DNA of 64,000 nucleotides from Symbiodinium natans. Lineage: Eukaryota; Sar; Dinophyceae; Suessiales; Symbiodiniaceae. This document shows positions 20,701 to 32,628 of this stretch, in pieces; position 1 is the first letter of the stretch; every line of letters begins with the position of its first letter. The position numbers were made by a program, and so were the translations under genes. The stretch lies in the NCBI GenBank assembly GCA_905221605.1, contig CAJNDS010002252.1, forward strand, positions 173,501 through 237,500. The letters are read 5' to 3'. Below the pieces are notes generated by a model, which had not been told where the DNA came from, did no database searches, and saw only the letters and a program-made list of their open reading frames with translations.

Positions 20701-23636
20701 ACCAAACTACCTGGCCTTTGTATATCTATGATTGCTATAGGGTTTGTATGATTATTCTTCTTATTTGTGTATTATTAGTGCTAGTGTTTCAATGTCGTGA
20801 TGTAGCAGAGAACTGCGTTTTCCAGCGTCTTAGTCCTTAACATCTTCCCCTTAAAGATTTGTAAACCCAGAGCTAAGCCTCAACCCCCTAAACCCCTGAA
20901 ACCTGGACCTCTTAAACCCCTGAACCCTAAGCCCTAAATCCTGAACCCTGAACCCGAAACCGAGTTTTTGTTTTTTTGTGGGGAGAGGGGGGGGGGGAGG
21001 GAAAGGGAGATGCCAGGTCTGCCCGGGCCTGCGCAGTGCATTGCGAGGCCAATGGGTACGTAGGACTTCTTAGGGTGTTTGGGTTTGGGGCTTATAGGGC
21101 TTGAATAGGGGTTTGCGGGTTTGGGGCCAAGGTAGGGCTCAGTGCTTTGGGGCTCTTTTGGGTGGTGTCCTGCGGGTTGTTGTGTTTTCCGTTTGGGCTT
21201 TAGGGTCTTCGTCGTTTGCAGCTTGGGGCAAAAGACCTCTGAATGGAGCACAATAGCCGAAAAGCCCTATAGAAGTCTCCAACCCAAACCTGAACTGTAA
21301 ACCTCAATCGGCAAGCCCCCTCGAACATCCAAACCTTAAACCGCCAAAGTCCAACTTTTTCTGAACCCGAAACTCTAGACCCTAAACCGTTAAACCCTAA
21401 ACCCATATCCACCTTACACACCCAAGCCTCCCTCCAATCCCTGCAAGCTAAACCCCCCCAAAAAAAACACCTCAACCCGAAACTGTAAACCCTAAACCCA
21501 CCCTACAACCCCCAACAACCCTAACAACCCTAACAACCCTGACAACCCTAACAACCCTAACACCAAAAGCATCTCCCCCGCCCCGAGGTCTCCAGCGGCT
21601 GTGCGGCCTTCGCCTTCGACGCCACCACCGGGCTCTGCGGCCTTGCAAGCGCCCCGACGGCCCAGCCCTCAGATAGAATTTGGGGTTTAGGGTTTAGGCT
21701 TAGGGTTTAGGGTTTAGGGCTTAGGGTTTAGGGTTTAGGGTTTAGGGTTTAGGGTTTCGGGTTTAGGGTTTAGGGTTTAGGGTTTAGGGTTTAGGGTTTA
21801 GGGTTTAGGGTTTAGAGTTGAGAAGTGTTGATAAAGGTTTCACAAGTTCTACTGGTAGTGTTTAGGGCGCAAGTGGGCGTCGGGTGTACAAGGACCCAGG
21901 ATTTCTCTAGCCGGGCCCATGCAAGGCGGTTTGTAAGTGTTTTTATAGGGGCTTATAGTGGTGCTGTAAAGGTTGGTCAGGGGATATAGAGGCTTTGGGG
22001 GGTTTACGAGGGTCTCGGGTTTGGGGTGCAGAGAAACCCTGAACCCCAACTCCGTTCCACACTCCGGCTCGTTGAACGACGGGGCATGTAGGTCCCAAAA
22101 GCTCTGGCCCAATGTAGGCAAAGGTAATATATGGGCCTTCATAGTTAGAACATGTTCTTGTAAATTATTATGTTTTTTTTAAAGGGGGGGTGGGGGGTGG
22201 GGTATTCGAGTATAAGTATTTAGTCATAAGGGAAGATTATTAGTAATTATTCCGACCCCGGTAGTACCACACACGTCATCCACAGCGGGCTGCTGCAACG
22301 AAGAATTCGCCAACAATTGTACTATTCTCTCTCACGTTGCGAGTAGCGCGTTGACATACGTAGTACTTATTCCGCTGTTGCTACCATTTGTGTCAGCACT
22401 CACATTCTTCCTCCAACATCAAAAAGCGCGCAATAGCCATCAGAGATTCTGAGTTTTTGTTGCCAGTATCAGGCTGGGTTGGAACGGTTTCTCTGAATTT
22501 GAGCGGTCGGAGCCTTGAGCATTTCACGGCGACAGCTTGAGTGTTTCTTGATGACCAGTCCGCACAGACCATGTTTTCAATCGTTGCGAGCTTCTGCGTG
22601 CTCCTGGACAAAAGGCATGTCGTCAAAGGTATAGGAGCTACTTGCCCAACTCCCGAATAGGCGTCGGGTTCCTCCATTTGTAGAAGGAAGAAGCAATCGG
22701 AGATTAGCTAAACCCTGAACCCTGAACCCTCAACCCTAAATCCTAAACCCGAACCCTAAACCCCATTCCCAAGCTGGCAAAGCCCCAAGCAGTCTCGCAA
22801 GCCCAGGGCGATTGGCCAGTGCACCTTGGCTGTACAGTAGGGGTTCATCTTTTGAACTGCGGGCTTAGGGTTTAGGGTTTAGGGTTTACTGGGTTTTGGA
22901 GTACTGTACTTTAATACTTTTGTTGGTTCTGGGTTCCTACTATAGCTGCTTATACCTAAAAAGTATATACTTGTTTTCCAGGGTCTACTCCAAAGGTAGG
23001 TTTAGGGTTTAGGGTTTAGGGTTTAGGGTTTAGGGTTTAGGGTTCAGGGTTCAGGGTTCAGGGTTCAGGGTTCAGGGTTCAGGGTTCAGGGTTCAGGGTT
23101 CAGGGTTCAGGGTTCAGGGTTCAGGGTTCAGGGTCAGGGCCACACAGTGCTGTTGCAGGAATCAAGCGTGAGAGACGCCTGAGGTTCGCTTGGTTCTTGT
23201 GCATGTTCTCTCCTTGCGCTTTTGCTTGACGTAGCTGTAGACTCTAGACCTCCTTACTCAGAGCGAACTTCATTAGCCCTAAGATTGTAAACAAGACCCC
23301 TTAACCCCCTAAACACCCCCAAGGCCCCAAAACCACCGAAACCCCAAGCCCTAAAACGTGCGGCAGGGTCTTTCTTCCCAGTGCTCCTGCGCTGCCTTGG
23401 CCCATCCCCCACCAAAGCAAGGCAACCCTAAACCCTAAGCCTTAAACCTTGCAACTTCAACCCTTTACTCCCTAACTCCCTAAACTCCCTAAATGCCCTA
23501 AATTCCCTAACCCCCTAAACTCCCGAAACCCTGGGCCCTAAACCCTAAACCCTAAACCCTAGCCCAAAGCCCTGAACCCTAAACTCCCCACAAGACCAGT
23601 GCAAAGGTCGGTCGACCCTGGGTCAGTGCACTACAC
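11792..23636 (+). CDS. Unidentified multi-exon gene segment, possible 5' part of the NHL-repeat gene
   Basis: Twelve short coding-like islands lie on plus between telomeric arrays: 11792-11826, 11995-12070, 12674-12712, 13271-13310, 13587-13652, 14984-15055, 15481-15514, 16047-16106, 17676-17720, 18132-18165, 19560-19628, 21588-21644, plus a weaker one at 23607-23636. Each except 11995 (AG|A) has an AG|G acceptor, and each has a GT, GC or GA donor. Most joins keep phase. Joined pieces include a Cys-rich stretch (WCRCSRESMCLHGKCYM across 15055/15481), a proline-rich stretch (SPLPLASPVPQPPPG at 19560) and GCAAFAFDATTGLC (21588), which looks apple/PAN-like. The join from 18165 to 19560 does not keep phase as drawn. 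No family is recognised, so individual exon limits are tentative. The chain stays in phase into the NHL exons at 24204. Confidence 0.45.
12480..12640 (-). repeat. C-strand telomeric array
   Basis: CCCTAAA and CCCTAAAAA variants, ending shortly before the exon-like segment at 12674. Confidence 0.9.
12674..12712 (+). CDS. Exon-like segment (VTCQRDSRTWFGG)
   Basis: Acceptor CGAAG|G and GC donor after 12712. A C-strand telomeric array lies just left and a G-strand array just right. It joins in phase to 13271. Confidence 0.45.
12748..12850 (+). repeat. G-strand telomeric array
   Basis: About 14 TTTAGGG units following the segment 12674-12712; mirror of the C-strand array on its left. Confidence 0.9.
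13271..13310 (+). CDS. Exon-like segment (ETNRESRNFGWCLG)
   Basis: Acceptor CGCAG|G, GT donor after 13310, ends in phase 1. It joins to 13587 (TYGIPAEVSCTALYMEPTPR) to complete a Gly codon. All three frames here are partly open, so the frame choice rests on the join. Confidence 0.45.
13800..14640. other. Unique intronic stretch
   Basis: About 840 bp without telomeric repeat. It contains AATATTAGGGGG repeats near 14020-14055. A plus frame of 101 codons at 14156 has no recognisable similarity. Otherwise I see nothing in it. Confidence 0.5.
15055..15215 (+). repeat. G-strand telomeric array, long and nearly perfect
   Basis: Around 20 uninterrupted TTTAGGG units starting at the donor side of the segment 14984-15055. 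Confidence 0.92.
15920..16040 (-). repeat. C-strand telomeric array
   Basis: CCCTAAA units interrupted by a repeated ACTTTCCCTA phrase, just before the acceptor at 16046. Confidence 0.9.
16133..16385 (+). repeat. G-strand telomeric array, 250 bp
   Basis: About 18 perfect TTTAGGG units, then blocks of TTCAGGG and more TTTAGGG. Longest mostly regular array in the window. Confidence 0.92.
17211..17319. mobile_element. Second inverted-repeat element (GTTGGAACAT family)
   Basis: Arms of ~25 bp: left AGCAAACTCC...GTTGGAACAT (17211-17236), right ATGTTCCAACTTTATGCTTG (17297-17319) in inverse orientation. Confidence 0.5.
17855..17957. mobile_element. MITE, GGGATGTTC family, full copy
   Basis: 103 bp with ~30-bp terminal inverted repeats: TTGGGATGTTC...GAACATCCCAA. 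Inner arms hold AACAGTCCTTAAT and ATTAAGGACTGTT. Noncoding, within an intron. Confidence 0.85.
18188..18221 (+). repeat. T(19)G(15) tract
   Basis: A run of T passing straight into a run of G, followed by TTTAGGG-type repeats. Confidence 0.9.
18233..19000 (+). repeat. Degenerate TTTATAGGG arrays
   Basis: 9-bp units TTTATAGGG and related TTTCATAGGG fill most of 18233-18650 and 18800-19000. Open frames here (repeating VYR or GFI) are artefacts of the repeat. Confidence 0.8.
19060..19210 (-). repeat. C-strand telomeric array
   Basis: About 20 CCCTAAA units with few variants. Confidence 0.92.
19275..19336. mobile_element. MITE, GGGATGTTC family, partial copy
   Basis: Only the right end is clear: GAAGGACTGTTTAAGGGGG then AACATCCCAA. 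Confidence 0.6.
19560..19628 (+). CDS. Exon-like segment whose donor is the first telomeric unit
   Basis: Acceptor GCCAG|G; 23 proline-rich codons ending CTGCAG. The next bases are GTTTAGGG repeated, so the GT of the intron is part of the telomeric array itself. Confidence 0.45.
20250..20880. other. AT-rich unique intronic stretch
   Basis: Non-repetitive sequence with many TAC/GTA triplets (AGAGTAC, ATACTA) and no coding frame. It contrasts in base composition with the GC-rich exons. Confidence 0.5.
21588..21644 (+). CDS. Exon-like segment (GCAAFAFDATTGLC), apple-like
   Basis: Acceptor CCGAG|G, GC donor after 21644. The spacing of Cys and the AFAFD core recall PAN/apple modules, but it is too short to assign. 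Variant C-strand repeats (CCCTAACAA) precede it and a G-strand array follows within 45 bases. Confidence 0.45.
22140..22690. other. Unique intronic stretch
   Basis: No telomeric repeats. A 94-codon minus frame (22393-22677) shows no known domain. I do not call a gene. Confidence 0.4.
22983..23135 (+). repeat. TTTAGGG array switching to TTCAGGG
   Basis: Six TTTAGGG units, then about 13 successive TTCAGGG units: a homogenised single-base variant. Confidence 0.9.
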
Positions 23637-23656
23637 GCGGGGAGCTCGACTCTTTG

Positions 23657-23691
23657 TTTTTTTTTTTTTTTTTTTTGGGGGGGGGGGGGGG
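23657..23691 (+). repeat. T(20)G(15) tract
   Basis: Same structure as 18188-18221, followed by G-strand variants. Confidence 0.9.
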
Positions 23692-24203
23692 TTAGGGTTT
23701 TGGGTTAAGGGCTTCGGGTTGAGGATTTAGGGTTTAGGGTTTAGAGTGCCGCCGGGGGGTGCCTACCCCCAAGTCCTTAATTAGTCAGTGTTCGGAGGTT
23801 CATGGTTCAGTTCAGATTGTTGCTTGAGGGCTTGAGGAGAGTATTGCGGAGTAGGGTTTAGGGTATAGGGTTTGGGGGGTTTCTGCAGGCAGATCGTTCA
23901 GGTCAAGCACCAATGTATCTAGTGCGGCGTACTTGATAGCTTGATCGCGTCTTCGCCTTTCTGTGGCTCTCGCCCCTCCCTCTGTTTTCTCTGAATGCAT
24001 GGCCGCCTGCGAACCCTACACCCTGACCCCTACGACCCTGAAACCCAAAAAGATTCTAAGACCCTAAAACCCAAAATGACCCTCAGAACCCAAAAGACTA
24101 GACCCTTATAAGCCCCAAGACCCTAAAACCCAAAATGACCCTGAGAACCAAAATTCCCGAAGACCCTAAGACCCCGAGCACGACAAGACTTTGCGCAATG
24201 AGG

Positions 24204-24227
24204 TCTTGCAGCCGGGATCCAGATCAG
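24204..24227 (+). CDS. NHL gene, candidate exon (VLQPGSRS)
   Basis: Acceptor AATGAG|G, GC donor, phase 0 at both ends. It gives the linker before the first clear blade. A longer reading to 24278 in another frame, with the donor in the telomeric array, is possible but does not fit the next exon. Confidence 0.4.
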
Positions 24228-26990
24228 CTTGACCTCTTGCTGCAGCTGCTCATGGCGGCTCCCTGGGCTCATCAATGGTTTAGGGTTTAGGGCTTGGGGC
24301 TTAGGGTTTAGGGTTTAGTGTTTGGGGTTTAGGGCTTAGGGTTTAGGGTTTAGGGTTTATCAAAGGACTGGACGTAAACCGCCATAGTGTGTGGATTTGG
24401 TCGCTGGGTTCACTTTGGGCTCAAGAGGAGGAGAGCAAGAGGGAGAGGGGGAGAGGGAGATGCGTAAAGGCAGTCATCAAAACAGAAGGATTGACCGACT
24501 ACCCCGTCTGATCCTAGAAGCCCAAATCAGGAACCACCAGCTTTACAGGGGGCAAATCGAAAGGGTTCAGGGTTTAGGGTTTAGGGTTTAGGGTTTAGGG
24601 TTTAGGGTTTAGGGTTTAGGGTTTAGGGTTTAGGGTTTAGGGTGTAGGGTGTAGGGTTTGGGGTTTAGGGTTTAGGGTTTAGGGTTTATCAAAGGACTGG
24701 CTGCCTGCGCATGCACCCCTGGCGGAGCCGGGTGCCATGGCCTTGGATTCCACGAGGCGGGGCGATGCGAAGACATTGTAAGGCTTTGCAGAAGGTTTTA
24801 CCCAAACCCTAAACCCTAAACCCTAAACCCTAAACCCTAAACCCTAAACCCTAAACCCTAAACCCTAAACCCTAAACCCTAAACCCTAAACCCTAACCCT
24901 AAACCCTAAACCCTAAACCCTAAAACCCTAAACCCTAAACCCTTTGCTACGTCGAGGCTAGGACCTTAGGACCCAGAGCCGGCCCTTATGTCCCTTTTTC
25001 AGGGCGCTTTACCCTCCCTTACAAGCCCTTCAAACCCAAAAAGGGTACCCTTGTTGTTCCTAGGTTTCTCTCGGGTCTAGGAGCATCCCTTTCGTGCGCC
25101 CTGTCGACAAGGCTCTCGAGTGCTTAAGGTTTGGGACTCTTTGGTGATTTAGGGGCTCTGAAGAGCTGCTAGGGATGGCTCCGGATTTAGGGTTTAGGGT
25201 TTAGGGTTCCGGGTTTAGGGTTTAGGGTTTTAGGGTTAGGCTTTTCGGGGGCCTTAGGGTCCCACAGATTTTGAGGTTTTGGGGAATTCGGGGGGCCCAT
25301 AGGCTTGGAATCCGACACAGCTCAGTCCTCGGTTTAGGGTTTAGGGTTTCGGGTTTGGGGTTTCGGGTTTGGGGTTTAGGGTTTAGGGTTTCGGGTTTGG
25401 GGTTTCTGGTTTTGGGGGGGTTTAGGTTTCGGGCTCAGGTTTGTGTGTTGAGTCAGCCTGGAGGGTCGATGACGGCTGGAAAACCCTCAGCCCTAATCTC
25501 ATCGACCCGGCGACGCATTCCTCACTCCACCAGCCCCCCCCCCCCCCTTTCTTGCCTGCACGGATTCCGCAGAGAGCCCAATGCCCCTAAACCTGATCCC
25601 TGAATTAAACCCTAAACCCTCAGCCCTCAACCCTCAACCCTAAACCCTAAAGGGGGCTTGGGCTCTTTGGGTAGAAGGGTGTGAGGGCTTTTTGGGGGAG
25701 GCAGCTGCTCTATTTCTGCGACGCCGGGAACCACAAGATCAAGGTCTTGGAGCTTTGGCGACAGAGGGGCCGTTAGTCTAGGGGCCCTGAACAACTCGAA
25801 TAGGGTTTTTGGGGTTCTTAGAGTACATTGATTAACGGACAGAAGGGAACACTATTCGTAATTATTCCCGACCCTCTCATTACGACTCTTTTTTGTAAGG
25901 GTCCCTGTTTCGGGGTCCTATATATGAGGTTTAGGGCTCAAGGTCTGCTTTGGCGACCAGTGGACCTGTAGATGACAGCAACGCTTAGGGGTCTAGGTTC
26001 TTCGAACGCGGTGGTTTACGGGGTTCGGGGATTAGAGGCTGGCTTACAGCGACACACCCGGTAGCAAGGCTGCCAGAGCAGGGCTGGGATCTGTGCCCGA
26101 AACGACTCAGCTCATCTTCTTGACCGACCATCCGTGTTCCATTCAGGGCCCGAGCCCAAGTCCTTACAAGCAACCCTCAACCGTCCTGGGCCCTAAGCAC
26201 TCCAAAGCCTTCCAAAGCCCAAAGCCTTCCAAAGCATGGCAAATCCTCACCAAGGAGTTGGAATCGAATCCTAGCGGTTTAGGGGTTTAGGGGTTTAGGG
26301 ATTTAGGGGTTTAGGGATTTAGGAGTTTAGGGGTTCAGGGGTTTAGGGGTTTAGGGGTTTAGGGTTTAGGGTTTAGGGTTTTGGGGGGGGTGATGAGGAC
26401 ATGGGCCGGAACGAAGTGCTGACCGCCGCTGGCATTGGCGAGTCGTACACCAAGTTCAGCGGCAGCCCCAGGAACTCCAGGGTTGAGGGTTTTAGGGTTT
26501 AGGGTTTAGGGTTGAGGGTGCTTGGGGGCTGGGGGGTTTAGGGTCAAGGGTTGACGGTTCCGGGGCTGAGGGATTGGGGGTTGAGGGTTTTGGGGTCTAC
26601 GGTTTTGGGTTTTGGAGTTGAGGGTTGTTGGTTTGGGGGTCAGGGTTGTTGGTTTTAGGGTTAGGTTTGGGCTTTTACTGTAGGGTTTGGGGTTTTGGGG
26701 TCTTGGGTTTTCCGTTTCGGGGCACGCTTCAGGATAAGTTTAGGGTGAATCGCCTGAACTGTAAGCTAAAAGGAGGAGAGTGTGTATTCACAGGGCTTGG
26801 TTTTCAACGTTTTGATTATGTAATGATGGAAGAATTGGGCCTGCACAGAATAAGTATGAAGAAAGACCATGGCACTTGACAGCAAAAGAGGACTTGGCGA
26901 CTCGGCAGGAGTTTTCAGAACCAGGGCACCCACTTCGGACCCCAAGCGGACCCCCAAGCTCGCAGAATCTTCTTCAAGGACAGCCCCCCC

Positions 26991-27021
<31 letters not shown>

Positions 27022-30000
27022 AAAAAAAAAAACAACAACACAACAAAACCTAAAACCTAAACCCTAAACCCTAGACCCTAGACCCTAGACCCTAGACCCT
27101 AAACCCGAGACCCTAACCCTTAACCCTTAACCCTATACGAGGCCGTGTTGAAACAAATCAGTAACCGAACCTTTGCCTCGATCCTTGATACACGGCTTCT
27201 CCAAGCCCTAAACCCTAAACCCTAAACCCTAAACCCTAAACCCTAAACCCTAAACCCTAAACCCTAAACCCTAAACCCTAAACCCTAAACCCTAACCCTA
27301 AACCCAAGCCCTAAACCCTAAACACGTAAGGCCTAAACACTAAACCCCAAACCCCAACAACCAGCACCCGATGACCATAAACCTAAACCCTGTGAACCCC
27401 AAGCCCTTCACCGAGACGGTCCTAAACCCCAGAACCTAAATAGCCCTATACATACCGTACATAAACTCCATAGTTACACGTAAGCCCAACACCCTCAACC
27501 CTAAACTCTAGCCCTAAACTCTAGCCCTAACGCCAAACCCAAAACCTAAAACCCAAAACCCTACTCCTTAGCGAGGTGGCGACGGCCAGCCTGCCCGGGA
27601 TGCCACCATGAGTCGACCGAGGGGCCTCGCCTTGGACGAGGCAAGCTCAGGGTTTGGGATTCAGGGGCTCAGGGGTTTAGGGCTTGGGATTTAGGATTTA
27701 GGGTTTAGGGATTTGGGGTTTAGGGTTTGGGGTTTAGGGGTTTAGGGCTTAGGATTTAGGGTTTAGGGCTTAGGATTTAGGGTTTAGGGGTTTGGGGTTT
27801 AGGGTTGGGTTTGGGGTTTAGGGTTTGGGGTTTAGGGGTTTAGGGGCTCGGGGTTGGGGTTTGGGTTGGGGTTTAGGGTTTTTTGAGTTGGAGGCGTTTT
27901 GGGATTCTAGGGTTTAGGGCTTACAAGGGTTTGGTCTTGGGTCCGGTAGGTTTTAAGGCTTGAAGGTGTAGGATTCAGTGGGTTGTGGGTTTAGGGTTTA
28001 GGCCATAGCAACCCACGAAAGGGACCATGATTGAGGCGTGGGGCTTAGGGCCGGTGAGAGTTATCCCTAAACCCTAAACCCTAAACCCCAAACCCTAAAC
28101 CCCACACCCTAAACCGCATGGGCAGGCCAATGCTCACCTCTACGTGACCGACTCCGAGAATCACGTGTGCCTTGACATAGCTTCTTTCTCGACCAAGGTC
28201 CTTAACCAGGCCCGGGCCATATGCCCGTAGGAGGGCCGTAAGGCCCGTAGAGCCCGCAAGGGCCGTACAGGCCCGGAGCCCGTATACGAGCCCGTACGAG
28301 CCCGTACGAGCCCGTAGGAGCCCGTAGGAGCCCGTTGGAGCCCGTAGGAGCCCGTAAGGCCCGTAGAGCCCGTAGAGCCCTTAGATTCCTTAAGGCCCCT
28401 AAGGCACGCAAGGCCCGTAGAGCCCGCAAGGCCGTAAGGCCCGTAAAGTCCGTAGAGCCCTTAGATTCCTCAAGGCCTGTAAGGCGCGCAAGGCCCGTAG
28501 AGCCCGTAGGGCCCGCAAGGCCCGCAAGCCCCTCAGGGCCTTACGGCCGTAGGGCCCGCGCAAACCCGTACGGTCCCGCGCGGGCCCTGTCCTGGTTTAA
28601 GACCTTTCTCTCGAAGGGAGGTTCACAAAGCTGGCGCCCTCACTAAAGCCTAATCCCTAAACCCGAAACCCTAAGCCCTAAACCCTAAACCTAAACCCTA
28701 AACCCTAAACATCCCGAATTTGTTAACCCTAAACCCCAAAGCCCGGTCCCTAGAATGTTGTTTCTCCCCCCCCGCCCCCGGGGGAGATGTTTTTTCGGAG
28801 GGAGGGGGGTGGGGGCTGAAGGACGAAAGGAGGGGTGGGAATGCAGGCTGAGGGGTTCAAACATAGGGACTCATCAGCTAACTTGTAGTGTATGCTCGGG
28901 GCTATTGGGGGAGGGGGTGCGTCGTGGGCACGAGTTGTTGTGGCCCTTGTATTCAGAACTAAGCAAAAATGGCTGAGTAGATCCCCGAAACCCCGAACCC
29001 CACAAGCTTTAAGCCCCCGGACTCGTACACTCCCTGAACCGTAAACCCCAAACAAACCCTCAACCCCCGAAACCCCCGAAGAATGCGAGCAGAAGCCGAG
29101 GATCCGCCGGATCAAGCATCCCGGCCTTCGAAGAGAGCTTTGCGGAGTCCATAGTACCTAGGGGGGGTTCGGAGGTTTGGGGTTTGGGGTTCGGGGTTTG
29201 GGGTTTGGGGTTCGGGGGTTTTGGGCTTTGGGGTTTAGGGTTGGGTTTTTAGAATACTCCCAGACGCTCCCTAAGCATAAAAGCCTCACATAACAGAACC
29301 CTGAGGCCCGAGGCCGCGCTGAAGGGCTTGGGGGGTTTAACGGGTAAGATGTGCGGAAAGACGAGACATTTTTTCAGTAGTGCTGTCAGAAATGAGGTTG
29401 TTTCGTTGTCCAGAAATGCATAGAAAGACAACGGATCTTGATGCTTTATGCTTGGTAAGTCTTCTTCTTACCCGCAGACCCCTAGAGGATGTGTGCGTCG
29501 TTGCGGAGGATGCGGGCGTTCAGACAGGAGAGGGGACTCGCCGTGATGTCCAGGTGGGCCTGCGGTTGCCACTGGATACTATTTTTAGACATGCCTAAAA
29601 AATAGCATTCTTGGGACATATTTTTTAGACATGTCCAAAAGCTACTACTCCTCTCTTTCTCCAGGGAAGGATGGCGGTCCGTCCGAGTTTGGGCAGGCGT
29701 CCGGCTCGCATGGTCAGCTCTAAGATTTTCGGATGCTTGCTGGCAGCCTGCACCTCAGACCGCACCATCGGCTGGACGCAGGGTAACCCTAAACCCTAAA
29801 CCCTAAACCCTAAACCCTAAACCCTAAACCCTCAACCCTCAACCCTCAACCCTAAACCCTAAACCCTAAACCCTAAACCCTAAACTCTAAACCCATGGAT
29901 GTGGGCGCCCTGGCGTTGGCTCGGATCCCGTTCAGGGGCATGGCGCTGGCAGCTGACCAGCGTCCCCTCACGCTTCCCTCAAGCCCTCCATCCCCATATG

Positions 30001-32579
30001 AGTATTTCCCAGAATAGGGGGGGGGGTTTAGGGTTTAGGGTTTAGGGTTTAGGGTTTAGGGTTTAGGGTTTAGGGTCCCCTATATCTTCGGGTTATGTAG
30101 TTTTAAGATTAAGGATCCCTTCCAGGGGTCCCTCCTTCTTTGCCCTTAAACTTTAGATAGATGATCGAAGCTGAAGCCTAAAGCCTAAAGCCTAAAGCCC
30201 AAAGCCCAAAGCCTAAAGCCTAAAGCCTAAAGCCTAAAGCCTAAAGCCTAAAGCCTAAAGCCTAAAGCCTAAGCCCTAAACCCTAAACCCTAAACCCTAA
30301 ACCCTAAACCCTAAACCCTAAACCCTAAACCCTAAACCCTAAACCCTAAACCCTAAACCCTAAACCCTACACTATGAACAACGAAAGCCTCAACCTGAAA
30401 TAGACGGATTTTTCGAAGCCGAGGCTGGGAGCCAACCGGCTCACTGGCAGCTGGGTCTGGATGCGTTCATGTTACGTTTCGTTTTAGGGTGCAGGGTGCA
30501 GGGTTTAGGGCTTAGGGTTTAGGGTTTAGGGTTTAGGGTTTAGGGGTTTAGAGTTTAGGGTTTAGGGTTTAGGAGTATTTGCGGCTCAGGTGTTGGGCTT
30601 TCGAGTTTCAAAGGTTCTTTTCTGACCAGGGATGTGGGGCGTGGGCCTTTTCGGCGCCTTCTCGGGGCCAACAGCTGAGAATTTTGAACCACGGGGAGGA
30701 TGAAAGACTCCCCGGATTTTCCAAGAGGAGGGGTTCTTGTGCACACCCCAAACCCTAAACCCTCAACTTAAAAACGTTCATACAGGACCCTAGGGCCTAG
30801 GGCCCTGAGTTAGCCTCAACAGCTTCTTTTTCTTTTTTAGGATGGTCCCTCGGCCAGAGAGCCCCGAAGACAAGAGTTCTAAAGCCTTTGGGTTGAGAGA
30901 GCACAGGGGACTTTTTCAGGGCTAAGGGTTAGGGTTTAGGGTTTAGGGATTTTTAAGGGTTTAGGGATTAGGGTTTAGGGTTTAGGGTTAAGGATATTAA
31001 GGATTTGGGGGTTACGGGTTGATAAGGCTTTGGGGTCTGGGGATTTACGGATCCGAGGTTCAAGGCTTGAAGAGGCTTTGGTACGTTCTCGTGCCTTGGG
31101 AGAGCCACCCGGTTCGACCCCTGAACTCCGGGCCCGCAATTGAGCGCCAGTTTAACGCCCAAGCCCCGGAACTGCTTCCGAGGTATCTGTACCCCGCAGA
31201 ACCCCTAAGTCCCAAAACTCTGAAACCTGAAAGTTTTGAACCTTAAACCCGAAACCCTAAACCCTAAGCCCTAAATCCTAAACCCTACACCCCTACACCC
31301 TAAACCCTACACCCTAAGCCCTGCAAGCCCTCATGTGGTGGCCAAGGCATCATCGAGTCGGTTGCCGGCACCGGTGTTGGTGGCCTGGTGCGCGGGCTCA
31401 CGGAGGGGGTTTGGGGTTCAGGGTTTAGGGTTAGGGGTTTAGGGTTTAGGGTTTAGGGTTTAGGTTTAGGGGTTTTTAGAGTTCAGGGACAGATTGTTGG
31501 AGACCAAAATGTATACCCTACACAAAACCTAAGCCCTGCCTGCGTGCTCGGACATGCTTGCACGTCATGGGATACTTTCTTGGGCGCATGCTCAATTCGA
31601 GACAATATATATATATATATATGTATATACATTCGCAGCATAGATTTTCGGATCCCAATTTTGGGGTTCGTTCGGTCCCCAAGGAAGTCAACTACTCCAA
31701 GGTGTTGCAAAAGAGCAGCATCGTCATGCCGGGATTGAACCGTGACTTCCAGAGTAATTGGTGAGTATTTTTGCCATGAGAGGTGACACCCTAAACCCGA
31801 AGCCTTGAAACCCTGAACCCTAAACCGTAAAGCGTACACTGCAAACCCCCCTGCTTGGACCTTCTGACCCTATCCCATGCCACCCACGAGGGGCAAGACG
31901 GCCTGGATCCACTCCTATCGCGCTTCTCCCCTGCATTTGGGCCCTGAGTGCACGACCCCTAAACCCGAAACCCTAAACCCGAAACCCTAAACCCTAAAAC
32001 CTAAACCCGAAACCCTAAACCCGAAACCCAAAACCCGAAGCCCTACACGCCTCAACCCTACAAGGCCCTCTAGAGCTCCTAGGGTGCCCATTTTGGGATT
32101 CACGTCTCTTATGAGTCCCGTGAAGCAAGCACCACCCGCTCATGCGTCGTGACGACAAGGAGCCTACCTGAACCCTATACTTGGGATGTTCCCGATTATA
32201 GTCGGGGGTACTGTAATCCTATTCAGGAGTGTTGGTATAAGGGGGAACCCTGCCTGAACCCTAAACCCTAAACCCTAAGCAGCTTGGCTAGCTCCATTTT
32301 TTTCGGGTAAAGCCGCCCCCTAAACCCCGACACCCCAAATTCTTAAGTCCCTCATGAAACGACGCCAGAACTTGTTGTTCCAGGGAAACCATCAGGCCTG
32401 TTTGGCCCAACGCTAAGCCTAAACCCTAAACCCTAAACCCTAAACCGCGTACTTGGGGGTTTCAGGTTTTAGGGTTATAGGGTTATAGGGTTACAGAGCT
32501 ACAGGGTAGTAAGGGCTGTAGAGTTCTTGGGTTCCAGGCGAGTAGGGTTGTAGGGTAAGAGGTTATGGAGCTATAGGTT

Positions 32580-32628
<49 letters not shown>

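Noticed and set aside
26766-27067. ORFs over the C/A homopolymer near 27.0 kb
   Set aside because: They depend on the C(28)A(21) tract and have no supporting motif.
28202-28646. ORFs with repeated RAL or ARKA residues on both strands
   Set aside because: Artefacts of the CCCGTA minisatellite.
29936-29960. Certain NHL exon at PFRGMALAAD
   Set aside because: It looks like a blade start, but the only AG acceptor lies inside the motif and neighbouring phases do not fit, so I left it as a possible relic.
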